DNA from: Bacteroidaceae bacterium
GTDB taxonomy: Bacteria > Bacteroidota > Bacteroidia > Bacteroidales > Bacteroidaceae
Length of the DNA: 64,000 bases
Reading direction: 5' to 3'
Assembly: GCA_016286165.1 (NCBI GenBank)
Contig: JAEESE010000012.1
Location: forward strand, 1 to 64,000
In this document: positions 56,321 through 64,000 of the stretch, piece after piece
How positions within the stretch are numbered: the stretch's first letter is position 1
Layout: every line of letters starts with the position of its first letter
Program-made: the position numbers and the translations under genes
Notes under the pieces: generated by a model
Seen by the model: the letters and a program-made list of their open reading frames with translations, nothing else
Database searches by the model: none
What the model was told of the DNA's origin: nothing

Positions 56321-57265
56321 ATGAAGACTCGTTTTAAACTCTTTACATCATTTTTTGCGGCTCTTTTATGCTCGTTTGCCATCACAACTTCGCTGTATGC
56401 TCAGTCGGGGCAATCCGTGCAATGGAGATATATTGAGAACTACAAGGATATGGCGATAAATCAGATGCAACGCTATCAGATTCCTGCATCCATCACTTTG
56501 GCTCAGGGGCTTATCGAGAGCGGCGCCGGTCAAAGTCGCTTAGCTCGCGAGGCTCACAACCACTTCGGTATTAAAGTGGGCATGAACTGGACAGGACCGT
56601 ACATCGTGATGAGCGACGACCGTCCTGACGACCGCTTCCGAAAGTATCGCACCGATGATGAGAGCTACGAAGACCACTCACGTTTCCTGCGCAACAATCA
56701 GCGCTATCGCTCGCTCTTTTCGCTTCAACTAACAGACTATCGCGGCTGGGCTCACGGACTGAAACGATGTGGTTATGCTACTAATCCGCGTTATGCTGAA
56801 ATGCTCATTGGCACAATTGAACGTTATAACCTTCAGCAATTTGACTCTTTTTTAAGTGGACGTTACCATGCACGTTCCTCATCGGCCAACGAAGTTCGGA
56901 CAGAAAGTGAGTTCTTTGCTCATCATATCGTTTATCGTGTGAATAAGACGTATATGATAATAGCTATCAATGGTGACACATGGGAGAGCGTAGCCAGGGA
57001 AACTGGCGTGAGCAAGCGTAAGCTGTTGAAATACAACGAAAGGATGAAAGGCGACAGACTGTCGTCAGGCGATATCGTTTATCTGGAAAAGAAGCCCACA
57101 AAGGCGGACAAGAAGCTCAAAGGCGTTCCTCACGTGGTGCAGCCAGGCGAATCACTTTACGATATAGCTCAGCATTATGCCATAAGACTGAAGAACCTAT
57201 ACACTCTGAATGGTCTGTCGCCTGATTATGTGCCACAAGCAGGCGACTTGATTTGGTTAAGATAA
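56321..57265 (+). CDS. Glucosaminidase (GH73-like) with LysM domains
   Basis: IPASITLAQGLIESGAGQSRLAREAHNHFGIKVG; LysM VVQPGESLYDIAQHYAIRLKNLYTLNGL. Confidence 0.95.
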   Translation: MKTRFKLFTSFFAALLCSFAITTSLYAQSGQSVQWRYIENYKDMAINQMQRYQIPASITLAQGLIESGAGQSRLAREAHNHFGIKVGMNWTGPYIVMSDDRPDDRFRKYRTDDESYEDHSRFLRNNQRYRSLFSLQLTDYRGWAHGLKRCGYATNPRYAEMLIGTIERYNLQQFDSFLSGRYHARSSSANEVRTESEFFAHHIVYRVNKTYMIIAINGDTWESVARETGVSKRKLLKYNERMKGDRLSSGDIVYLEKKPTKADKKLKGVPHVVQPGESLYDIAQHYAIRLKNLYTLNGLSPDYVPQAGDLIWLR

Positions 57266-57325
57266 TCTTACCACACCAATAAGCTATAAACGTACAAACT
57301 CAATAATTTACAAATCCTCCTCAAT

Positions 57326-59011
57326 ATGGCAGACGACAAAAAGATTATTTTCTCGATGGTTGGCGTTAGCAAAACTATCCAGCAGACTCAGAAGCAAGTT
57401 CTGAAGAACATTTATCTTAGTTTTTTCTATGGTGCTAAGATTGGCATTATAGGCTTGAATGGTTCTGGAAAGTCAACATTGCTGAAAATCATAGCTGGCT
57501 TGGATCAGAGCTACCAAGGTCATGTAGTATTTGCACCAGGCTACAGCGTTGGGTATTTGCCTCAGGAACCAGAGCTGGATGATAGCAAGACTGTTCGCCA
57601 AGTCGTTGAAGAAGGCGTTCAGCATATAGTTGATGCTCTTGCTGAATATGAGGACATCAATAATAAGTTCGGCCTTCCAGAGTACTATGAAGATGCCGAT
57701 AAAATGAATGAACTGTTTGCCCGTCAAGGTGAATTACAGGATATCATTGATGCTACCGACGCCTGGAATCTGGACACGCGTCTGTCCAAGGCCATGGATG
57801 CATTAAGGTGTCCTCCCAGTGAGCAATTGTGTGGAGAACTGTCGGGTGGCGAACGTCGACGTGTCGCATTATGCCGTTTGCTGCTTCAGAAACCAGATGT
57901 ATTGCTGCTTGATGAGCCTACTAACCATCTTGATGCAGAAAGCATTGACTGGTTGGAACAACATCTCAACCAATACGAAGGCACTGTCATTGCTGTAACG
58001 CACGACCGCTATTTCCTTGATGATGTAGCCGGCTGGATTCTTGAACTGGATCGCGGCGAGGGTATTCCTTGGGAGGGGAACTACAGCTCTTGGCTCGAAC
58101 AGAAGTCGAAGCGGCTTGAGATGGAAGAGAAAGTTGAGTCGAAACGAAGGAAAACGTTACAACGAGAGTTGGAATGGGTTCGAATGGCGCCAAAGGCTCG
58201 TCAGGCAAAGGGAAAAGCACGTTTGTCCAACTATGAGCGCATGTTAAATGAGGACGTGAAGGAGAAGGAGCAGAAACTGGAGATCTTCATTCCGAGCGGT
58301 CCTCGTCTGGGCAATAAGGTTATAGAGGCACACGGTTTAGCTAAAGCATTCGGTGACAAGGTTCTGTTCCATGATTTAGATTTCACTTTACCTCCAGGTG
58401 GCATAGTAGGCGTTATCGGTCCTAATGGAGCAGGCAAAACGACTCTATTCCGCTTGATTATGGGTTTGGAAAAACCGGACGCAGGAAGTTTTGAAGTAGG
58501 CGAAACAGTAAAGATTGCATATGTTGACCAGAGCCATAAGGACATAAAGGCAGATGAAACTGTTTATCAAATTGTTTCACAAGGCAATGAACTTATCCGT
58601 ATGGGCGGTCGTGATATCAATGCGCGTGCTTATCTGTCGCGTTTCAACTTCACAGGAGCCGATCAGGAAAAGAAATGTGGAGTGCTCTCAGGCGGTGAGC
58701 GCAATCGCTTGCATTTGGCTATGGCATTGAAAGAAGAAGGTAATGTGCTTCTGCTTGACGAGCCAACTAATGATATCGATGTCAACACCTTGCGTGCATT
58801 GGAAGAAGGTCTTGAAGCGTTCGCCGGTTGTGCCGTGGTAATCAGCCATGACCGTTGGTTCCTCGACCGTATTTGCACGCATATACTTGCTTTCGAAGGC
58901 GATGGCAATGTTTATTATTACGAAGGCTCGTATACTGATTACGAAGCACATAAACTACGCCGCCTGGGCCTTGAAGAACCTAAGCGCATCCGCTATCGCA
59001 AGTTGGAGTAA
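57326..59011 (+). CDS. ettA: ABC-F energy-dependent translational throttle protein EttA
   Basis: Two ABC modules (GLNGSGKSTLLKIIAG, GPNGAGKTTLFRLIMG); LSGGERRRVALCRLL; VRMAPKARQAKGKARLSNYE. Confidence 0.96.
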   Translation: MADDKKIIFSMVGVSKTIQQTQKQVLKNIYLSFFYGAKIGIIGLNGSGKSTLLKIIAGLDQSYQGHVVFAPGYSVGYLPQEPELDDSKTVRQVVEEGVQHIVDALAEYEDINNKFGLPEYYEDADKMNELFARQGELQDIIDATDAWNLDTRLSKAMDALRCPPSEQLCGELSGGERRRVALCRLLLQKPDVLLLDEPTNHLDAESIDWLEQHLNQYEGTVIAVTHDRYFLDDVAGWILELDRGEGIPWEGNYSSWLEQKSKRLEMEEKVESKRRKTLQRELEWVRMAPKARQAKGKARLSNYERMLNEDVKEKEQKLEIFIPSGPRLGNKVIEAHGLAKAFGDKVLFHDLDFTLPPGGIVGVIGPNGAGKTTLFRLIMGLEKPDAGSFEVGETVKIAYVDQSHKDIKADETVYQIVSQGNELIRMGGRDINARAYLSRFNFTGADQEKKCGVLSGGERNRLHLAMALKEEGNVLLLDEPTNDIDVNTLRALEEGLEAFAGCAVVISHDRWFLDRICTHILAFEGDGNVYYYEGSYTDYEAHKLRRLGLEEPKRIRYRKLE

Positions 59012-59051
59012 TGCTGGGTGTTTCGCCATGATAATGGCTTAATACAAAGAC

Positions 59052-62000
59052 TTATTGTCGAGGACGGAAGAGCTCGCGCAGGTTGTTAAAGTCTTTCTTT
59101 ACCTGTAAGCCTATTCCCTGTGTGGTCAGCGCCGTTTTGGTGAAGTAACGGTCGTTGGTTTCGCTATATGCTCTCAGACTTAGGTTGCCGGATTTAGTGA
59201 GAAGCCACTGCACATCAAAGTCGCCAATGAAATTGGTGTTGGCAATAGGTGTATCACGGTAACCGAATGTGCCATTAATGAGCAAGCGGTTGTTTAGCAG
59301 ACGACCGCTGAGACTGCCTTCGACATCTACATCATTGAAGCCGTAGGTATTGGTGGTGAAATTAGTACCGAAGTTCCAGTTGCTGTTTCCAATGGCATTG
59401 GAGAGGAAGTTATTAAACTGTCCTGACAGGGTGGAGGAGAGGAGGCTCTGAACAGCGGAGTTGGCCTGGCTTTGCTGGTCGGCGAGTCCATAGGTGTAAA
59501 AGCGTCCAATGCCAAGCAGGTATATGACTTGCAGGTTTCTTTCTTCTTCAGTAGAGATGAGCGAGCGAACCATCTGCTTCTCGTCTTCGTTGACGTTGGG
59601 AATGTCGAAATCGAAGGAAACATTGGGCTGCTCGGCACGTCCTCCTATATTCATGATACAATTCACACGGACGTTTGATGCAGAGAAGTTGTTGCCTACG
59701 GACAAGTCGTTGAGCGACACCGACGGGACTGTATACACTGCCTGTAGATTGAGGTCGCCCTTCATTGGGTCGCCACCGAAGGTTATGGTGCTGCCTTGCT
59801 GGAATTGGAAGTCTTTGCGTATGACGTCCTGAAGTGACAAACGGTATGTGCCGTGATCGACGCGGTATGTACCGTACATTTGGAAACGTCCTTTGTTATA
59901 GAAGTTTGCACGTATATGTCCGTTGCCAAAGAGGGTTATGTAATCCTCTGAACGAGGATCCATAAGTAAGCGCAACTGGGCATCGGGCGTTATATCCAAA
60001 TCGAAGTTGATATGCATATCATTGGGCTCGTCGTCTCCCGCGTCCTCATTGCTATTGTCGTTAGAAGATCCCGATAAACCAGATTGCCCGCCAACTGATG
60101 TCTGCCGAGCTCCTTCTTCTTTGTTTACAAATGTGATGAATTCGTTCTCGGTCGTGGCATCAGGAGTAGAAACATTGTACGTGAAGACCGTGCCAGAGGT
60201 TGGCCTGCAGTTGATGTCTACATTCAATTGTCCGGGCACACCGCTAAGCTTGACGTTTCCATTGGCAAATACTGTACCATAGAACGTCTGGTCCCCAAAA
60301 TCGCGGAAGTCATAACCTAAGAAATTATGTGCTGTGATGTTGAAGTCGTATTCCATATTCTTGAAATGCTGGAAACGCAACTCACCATCCATATCAGCAT
60401 AATGATCGCTTGTTCCAAGTCGGTGATAGCGGTCGTAGATTTTGACATCGCGGAAACGTATTCCACCTGGGTAGAGGTGTATGCTATCGCCCCCGAGGAG
60501 GTGGTAGTGAGTGCCTAAGACGTCTATCGTCGTTGATAGAGTGTCCACAGCAAGGTCACCTTCAAGGTCAAGCTGTTTGAATGGCCCATGGAGATTTGCA
60601 TGTCCAGTTACCTGCCCCTTGAAATCGGTAAAGATGCCTTCGGTGAAATAGTTAATAAAATATGTATTAAGATACCGTGCTTGTATATCAAGGGTCATGC
60701 CTCGGCCTTCCTCGTGCCCTGGTTTAATAAGACCTATCACGTGACTTATCTCCTTGTGAATAGGTTCGTGAATGAAAGCGTCTAAGTCTATGGCTCTCTC
60801 GTCCTTCCGCCCAAATCCTCCTGTGACATAAACTGTACCTAACAGGCCGTCGTTGAGTGTGAAATTATCAACTCTGAGGTCTGCGTCAACGGCAATATCG
60901 TCGAAGAAATTGTGTGCCTTGACGCTGCCTGTAGCCAAGCCTGCCAGTTCAACATCATGAAAGTCTATGAGTCCGAAAATATATTGGAGGTTTATACCGC
61001 GGAGGTCAGCATATAGAGTATCTGCATTGTCTTTGGAGATTCGGCCGTTGACGATAAGGTGACGACCGAGTTGCGACACTTGGAAATCGTGAACATCTAC
61101 TATCTTGTCGTGAATACTAACCTGTGCGGGCATGACATTCCATATAGTATCTGAAACTATTACTTGCGAAGGTAAAAGTTTTATATTGGCACCGAATTTT
61201 CCATGGTCGTCTTTTGAAAAATGTGATGCGGTTGAAAGCGAACCTTTTAAAGCAGGCAAGTTATGGTCATCCCAATTGAATACCGAGTGTAATTCGTCAT
61301 TTTTGGCGTCAGCAGAGAAAGATAGGTCAAGCGGTCCTGTTGCCATCATTCGTTGTAGGGTGAGGAATGTAGTCAGACTATCATGTTCCTGATTGAAGAC
61401 CAAACTTGCCGCTCTCAAATTCTCAGCACCGTAGATGACATGAGGCAGGTCGGCTTTCACTGTCATCTTTTGTTTCTTGCCATCGACAGAGCCTTCAATG
61501 TATCCGGGCTCTAATAAATCTATATCCAGATTGGCGAATTGTTGCAGGGCTTTCGTATCCCATAAATTAACTGAAAAGTCAATGTGGTCGTCAGTAGGTT
61601 GAACATATGTCTTAGGCTCAGGTATGAGCGAAGGCATCGACTTATGAAGCATAGCCTGAGCTGTGTGAACAATAGTGCTGTAGTTGAACCTGCCGTCGGC
61701 ATGAGCATCAATGAAATCTCCTCTTACCAGCATATGATGTCCGTGGTCATCGTTGGCAAGAGCTATGTACATATTATCAAGAAAATATTTATGTTCCCCA
61801 GACTTCACTTGAAGGTCATCGAGTTTGACAAAACCTTGAAGTTGATTCAGACCTTTCGTGTCGAATGTAATGTTCTGCGTACTAGTGAGATTGGCGTTAA
61901 AAGCGCATTCATATTGATCATCAGTTAGTTTAACCATTGCCTGTATGGAACGTGCTGAGAAATCCAAGTCGGCGTCAATATGGTCTATTTGTGTGTCCTT

Positions 62001-63377
62001 AATAGTCAGACCGTCTGCCTTGACATTACCTTTGGCAGAACCATTTTTTAAACTTCCAGCAAGATCGGTTACAATAGTCAGATGGTCAACGGGGAAATCT
62101 TTGTTCTCGGAGAGCAGCTCGGCTAAGCGGAAATCGTTAGTCGTTGCAGTAAGTTGGAACTGATCTTCACCTGTGACGTTTCCTTGTGCTATGACATCTC
62201 CAATTGATGTCTTTAGGTTGATATCAGCTTCGCTTCGACGGGTATGGTTGTCGGCCTGAACCACTCCTTCCAATGATATGTCCCCAAACCTGGCTAACAT
62301 CGAAGCCAAGTCAGGTTTTAATACCTTTTTATATTGCTCGGATGAGAATTTTGAGAGCAGAGGTGCATAAAACTCGTTTGATGCATTGAATTGTTTTATT
62401 GAAACGAGGATATCATCGAATGGCATTGCCAGAAGTGTATCTTTAGTATTGACATGACCTATTGCTTTTGTACTCAGGTTAAAGCCGTCGGTAGCCACTT
62501 CGAATTGACTCAAAGTAAACCGCCTCTGATGAAGGGTTGCATCCGCTGCTATATCCACAGGTTGTGACAAAAGATTCGCTTCTGGAAAGAGTGGAGCCAG
62601 GTCAGTGGGCATTAACCGACCTTCGATGAGCAAGGCAGCCAACATCCTGTCGTCAAGTTTCCAACCACCCACAGCTCGGTTGTTTAGCTTCGCACTCAGT
62701 TTTAATTCAGTGTTCGGTAGTCGTATTTCTGCATCTTTGAGTCGAGCTTCATACTTGTCGGCCATGAATGTAGCCTTGAGGTTGTCTAACCTTAAACCAC
62801 TCCTTGATTCTACAAGGCTTAATTTCTTGATATCAACTGAGATATCATCATTTGTCAATTTGTCAAGCGAAGCTTCAAGGCTAAGGTCATCAAGTTGGAA
62901 ATGCGCTATCGAGAAGTGGTCTGACTCTGGTTCGTAATCAAGGTCGTGCGATAATACTCCACGACGGATTATGATGTTAGAGATTGCCAAGTCGAGTGGG
63001 GTAGAAGTTGTGTCTTGCGATGCAAAACTATCTATTATAAATTGGAAATTATAAGGACCTTCCTTAGTACGCTTGCGCAGGTTTATGTCATAACCGAACA
63101 GTTGTACATTCTCAATCCTTATTCGTCCTTTCAGCAACTGCAGCACATCTATTTTGGAACTAATACGAGCAGCCGACAACAAAGTGTCGCCTTCTAAATC
63201 GCAAATAAGGGCATCATCAAGAACGATACGGTTAAAGAGGCCTATTCGTGCATTGCCGATGTTTACTTTAGTTTTCAACTGTTCGGAAAGTACATCTGAG
63301 ACCTTACCTGCCAACCATCTTTGACAAGCTGGAGTGGCAGTGAAGAGTATGATTCCGAGGTAGAGTGCCAAGAGCAA
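59052..63377 (-). CDS. TamB-domain translocation/assembly module protein
   Basis: AsmA/TamB-like N-terminus; C-terminal DLNLQAVYTVPSVSLNDLS...NVSFDFDIPNVNEDEKQMVRSLISTEEERNLQVIYLLGIGRFY. Confidence 0.93.
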   Translation of the reverse strand: MLLALYLGIILFTATPACQRWLAGKVSDVLSEQLKTKVNIGNARIGLFNRIVLDDALICDLEGDTLLSAARISSKIDVLQLLKGRIRIENVQLFGYDINLRKRTKEGPYNFQFIIDSFASQDTTSTPLDLAISNIIIRRGVLSHDLDYEPESDHFSIAHFQLDDLSLEASLDKLTNDDISVDIKKLSLVESRSGLRLDNLKATFMADKYEARLKDAEIRLPNTELKLSAKLNNRAVGGWKLDDRMLAALLIEGRLMPTDLAPLFPEANLLSQPVDIAADATLHQRRFTLSQFEVATDGFNLSTKAIGHVNTKDTLLAMPFDDILVSIKQFNASNEFYAPLLSKFSSEQYKKVLKPDLASMLARFGDISLEGVVQADNHTRRSEADINLKTSIGDVIAQGNVTGEDQFQLTATTNDFRLAELLSENKDFPVDHLTIVTDLAGSLKNGSAKGNVKADGLTIKDTQIDHIDADLDFSARSIQAMVKLTDDQYECAFNANLTSTQNITFDTKGLNQLQGFVKLDDLQVKSGEHKYFLDNMYIALANDDHGHHMLVRGDFIDAHADGRFNYSTIVHTAQAMLHKSMPSLIPEPKTYVQPTDDHIDFSVNLWDTKALQQFANLDIDLLEPGYIEGSVDGKKQKMTVKADLPHVIYGAENLRAASLVFNQEHDSLTTFLTLQRMMATGPLDLSFSADAKNDELHSVFNWDDHNLPALKGSLSTASHFSKDDHGKFGANIKLLPSQVIVSDTIWNVMPAQVSIHDKIVDVHDFQVSQLGRHLIVNGRISKDNADTLYADLRGINLQYIFGLIDFHDVELAGLATGSVKAHNFFDDIAVDADLRVDNFTLNDGLLGTVYVTGGFGRKDERAIDLDAFIHEPIHKEISHVIGLIKPGHEEGRGMTLDIQARYLNTYFINYFTEGIFTDFKGQVTGHANLHGPFKQLDLEGDLAVDTLSTTIDVLGTHYHLLGGDSIHLYPGGIRFRDVKIYDRYHRLGTSDHYADMDGELRFQHFKNMEYDFNITAHNFLGYDFRDFGDQTFYGTVFANGNVKLSGVPGQLNVDINCRPTSGTVFTYNVSTPDATTENEFITFVNKEEGARQTSVGGQSGLSGSSNDNSNEDAGDDEPNDMHINFDLDITPDAQLRLLMDPRSEDYITLFGNGHIRANFYNKGRFQMYGTYRVDHGTYRLSLQDVIRKDFQFQQGSTITFGGDPMKGDLNLQAVYTVPSVSLNDLSVGNNFSASNVRVNCIMNIGGRAEQPNVSFDFDIPNVNEDEKQMVRSLISTEEERNLQVIYLLGIGRFYTYGLADQQSQANSAVQSLLSSTLSGQFNNFLSNAIGNSNWNFGTNFTTNTYGFNDVDVEGSLSGRLLNNRLLINGTFGYRDTPIANTNFIGDFDVQWLLTKSGNLSLRAYSETNDRYFTKTALTTQGIGLQVKKDFNNLRELFRPRQ

Positions 63378-63440
63378 ACCTACGACGAATCGGACTATAT
63401 TTCTAAGTGTTTTGATAGCTCACTATGATATTTACGAGAG

Positions 63441-63448
63441 CAAAAGTA
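63441..63448 (-). promoter_or_regulatory. -7 box for the TamB-like gene
   Basis: CAAAAGTA on + strand. Confidence 0.5.
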
Positions 63449-63512
63449 GTCTTTTTTTAGGTTTTCGACAAAATTCTTTAAGCTTTATGGTATCTATTTT
63501 ACTTTTTTTCGC

Positions 63513-63520
63513 TAAATTTG
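63513..63520 (+). promoter_or_regulatory. -7 box TAAATTTG for nqrA
   Basis: TAnnTTTG 42 nt upstream of ATG 63563. Confidence 0.6.
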
Positions 63521-63562
63521 CGCAGTTTTTAGCTAAAACCTTTTTATTTTTATTTTATTTAT

Positions 63563-64000
63563 ATGGCAAATGTAATCAAGTTACGCAAAGGCCTAGACGT
63601 AAACCTGAAAGGCAAAGCGAGCTTGGAAGTCATGCAAACAATTGTTGATGGTCAGTATGCACTGGTCCCCGATGATTTCTATGGCATGAAGCCCAAGGTC
63701 GTTGTCAAGGAAGGGGAAACAGTCAAGGTCGGGGATGCCTTGTTCGTTGACAAGAATCATCCCGAAGTGAAGTTCGTTTCGCCTGTCAGCGGCACGGTAG
63801 CTCTTGTCGAGCGCGGTGAACGCCGTAAGGTGATGAGCGTTCGCGTAGATGCCGATGGCAAGCAGGAAGCACGCTCCTTCGATGAGAAGGATCCGCTGAA
63901 TCTGCTGCTCGAGAGTGGCTTGTTCGGGTTCTTCCGCATGCGTCCTTACGACGTCGTCGCCAATCCCGAGGACAAGCCCAAGGCTATTTTCGTAAGCGCT
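63563..64000 (+). CDS. nqrA: Na+-translocating NADH:quinone reductase subunit A (3' truncated by window end)
   Basis: Own translation MANVIKLRKGLDVNLKGKASLEVMQTIVDGQYALVPDDFYGMKPKVVVKEGETVKVGDALFVDKNHPEVKFVSPVSGTV; open to the window end, absent from the ORF track. Confidence 0.93.
   Translation, partial: MANVIKLRKGLDVNLKGKASLEVMQTIVDGQYALVPDDFYGMKPKVVVKEGETVKVGDALFVDKNHPEVKFVSPVSGTVALVERGERRKVMSVRVDADGKQEARSFDEKDPLNLLLESGLFGFFRMRPYDVVANPEDKPKAIFVSA

Overview
The window is a chromosomal segment of a Bacteroidales bacterium, probably Prevotella-like. I infer this from Bacteroidetes -7 boxes (TAnnTTTG), a hybrid two-component regulator, DLSGRRV...GKKVIVK C-terminal tails, a serine palmitoyltransferase, and nqrA truncated at the right edge. 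Main content: (i) a secreted multi-trefoil protein followed by a 59-aa micro-ORF; (ii) a repeat-rich island (about 3.7-8.2 kb) around a HAD phosphatase and a DUF4143 ATPase, bracketed by near-identical inverted repeats and containing a MITE-like element; (iii) a carbohydrate/pectin locus without SusC/SusD (GH2, beta-propeller-DUF362 fusion, large secreted protein, PL22-like, GH28, HTCS, PfkB kinase, carboxylesterase); (iv) an orphan glycyl-radical activase, a tRNA-Ser with a duplicated 3' flank, and a His-rich metal permease with HMA domain; (v) housekeeping genes (nhaD, rarA, pruA, RNA methyltransferase, LMW-PTP, YgiQ, lipid kinase, SPT, cdd, ettA, TamB, nqrA) and four tRNAs. The most unusual signals are G/C-rich palindromic elements that appear inserted in frame in two protein genes, two unrelated tandem arrays with an exact 22-bp period, a roughly 118-bp TIR/TSD-bearing candidate element, and inverted repeats flanking the ATPase island. 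No CRISPR array, rRNA operon, prophage or transposase was seen. All family calls come from reading the translations by eye, without database searches.
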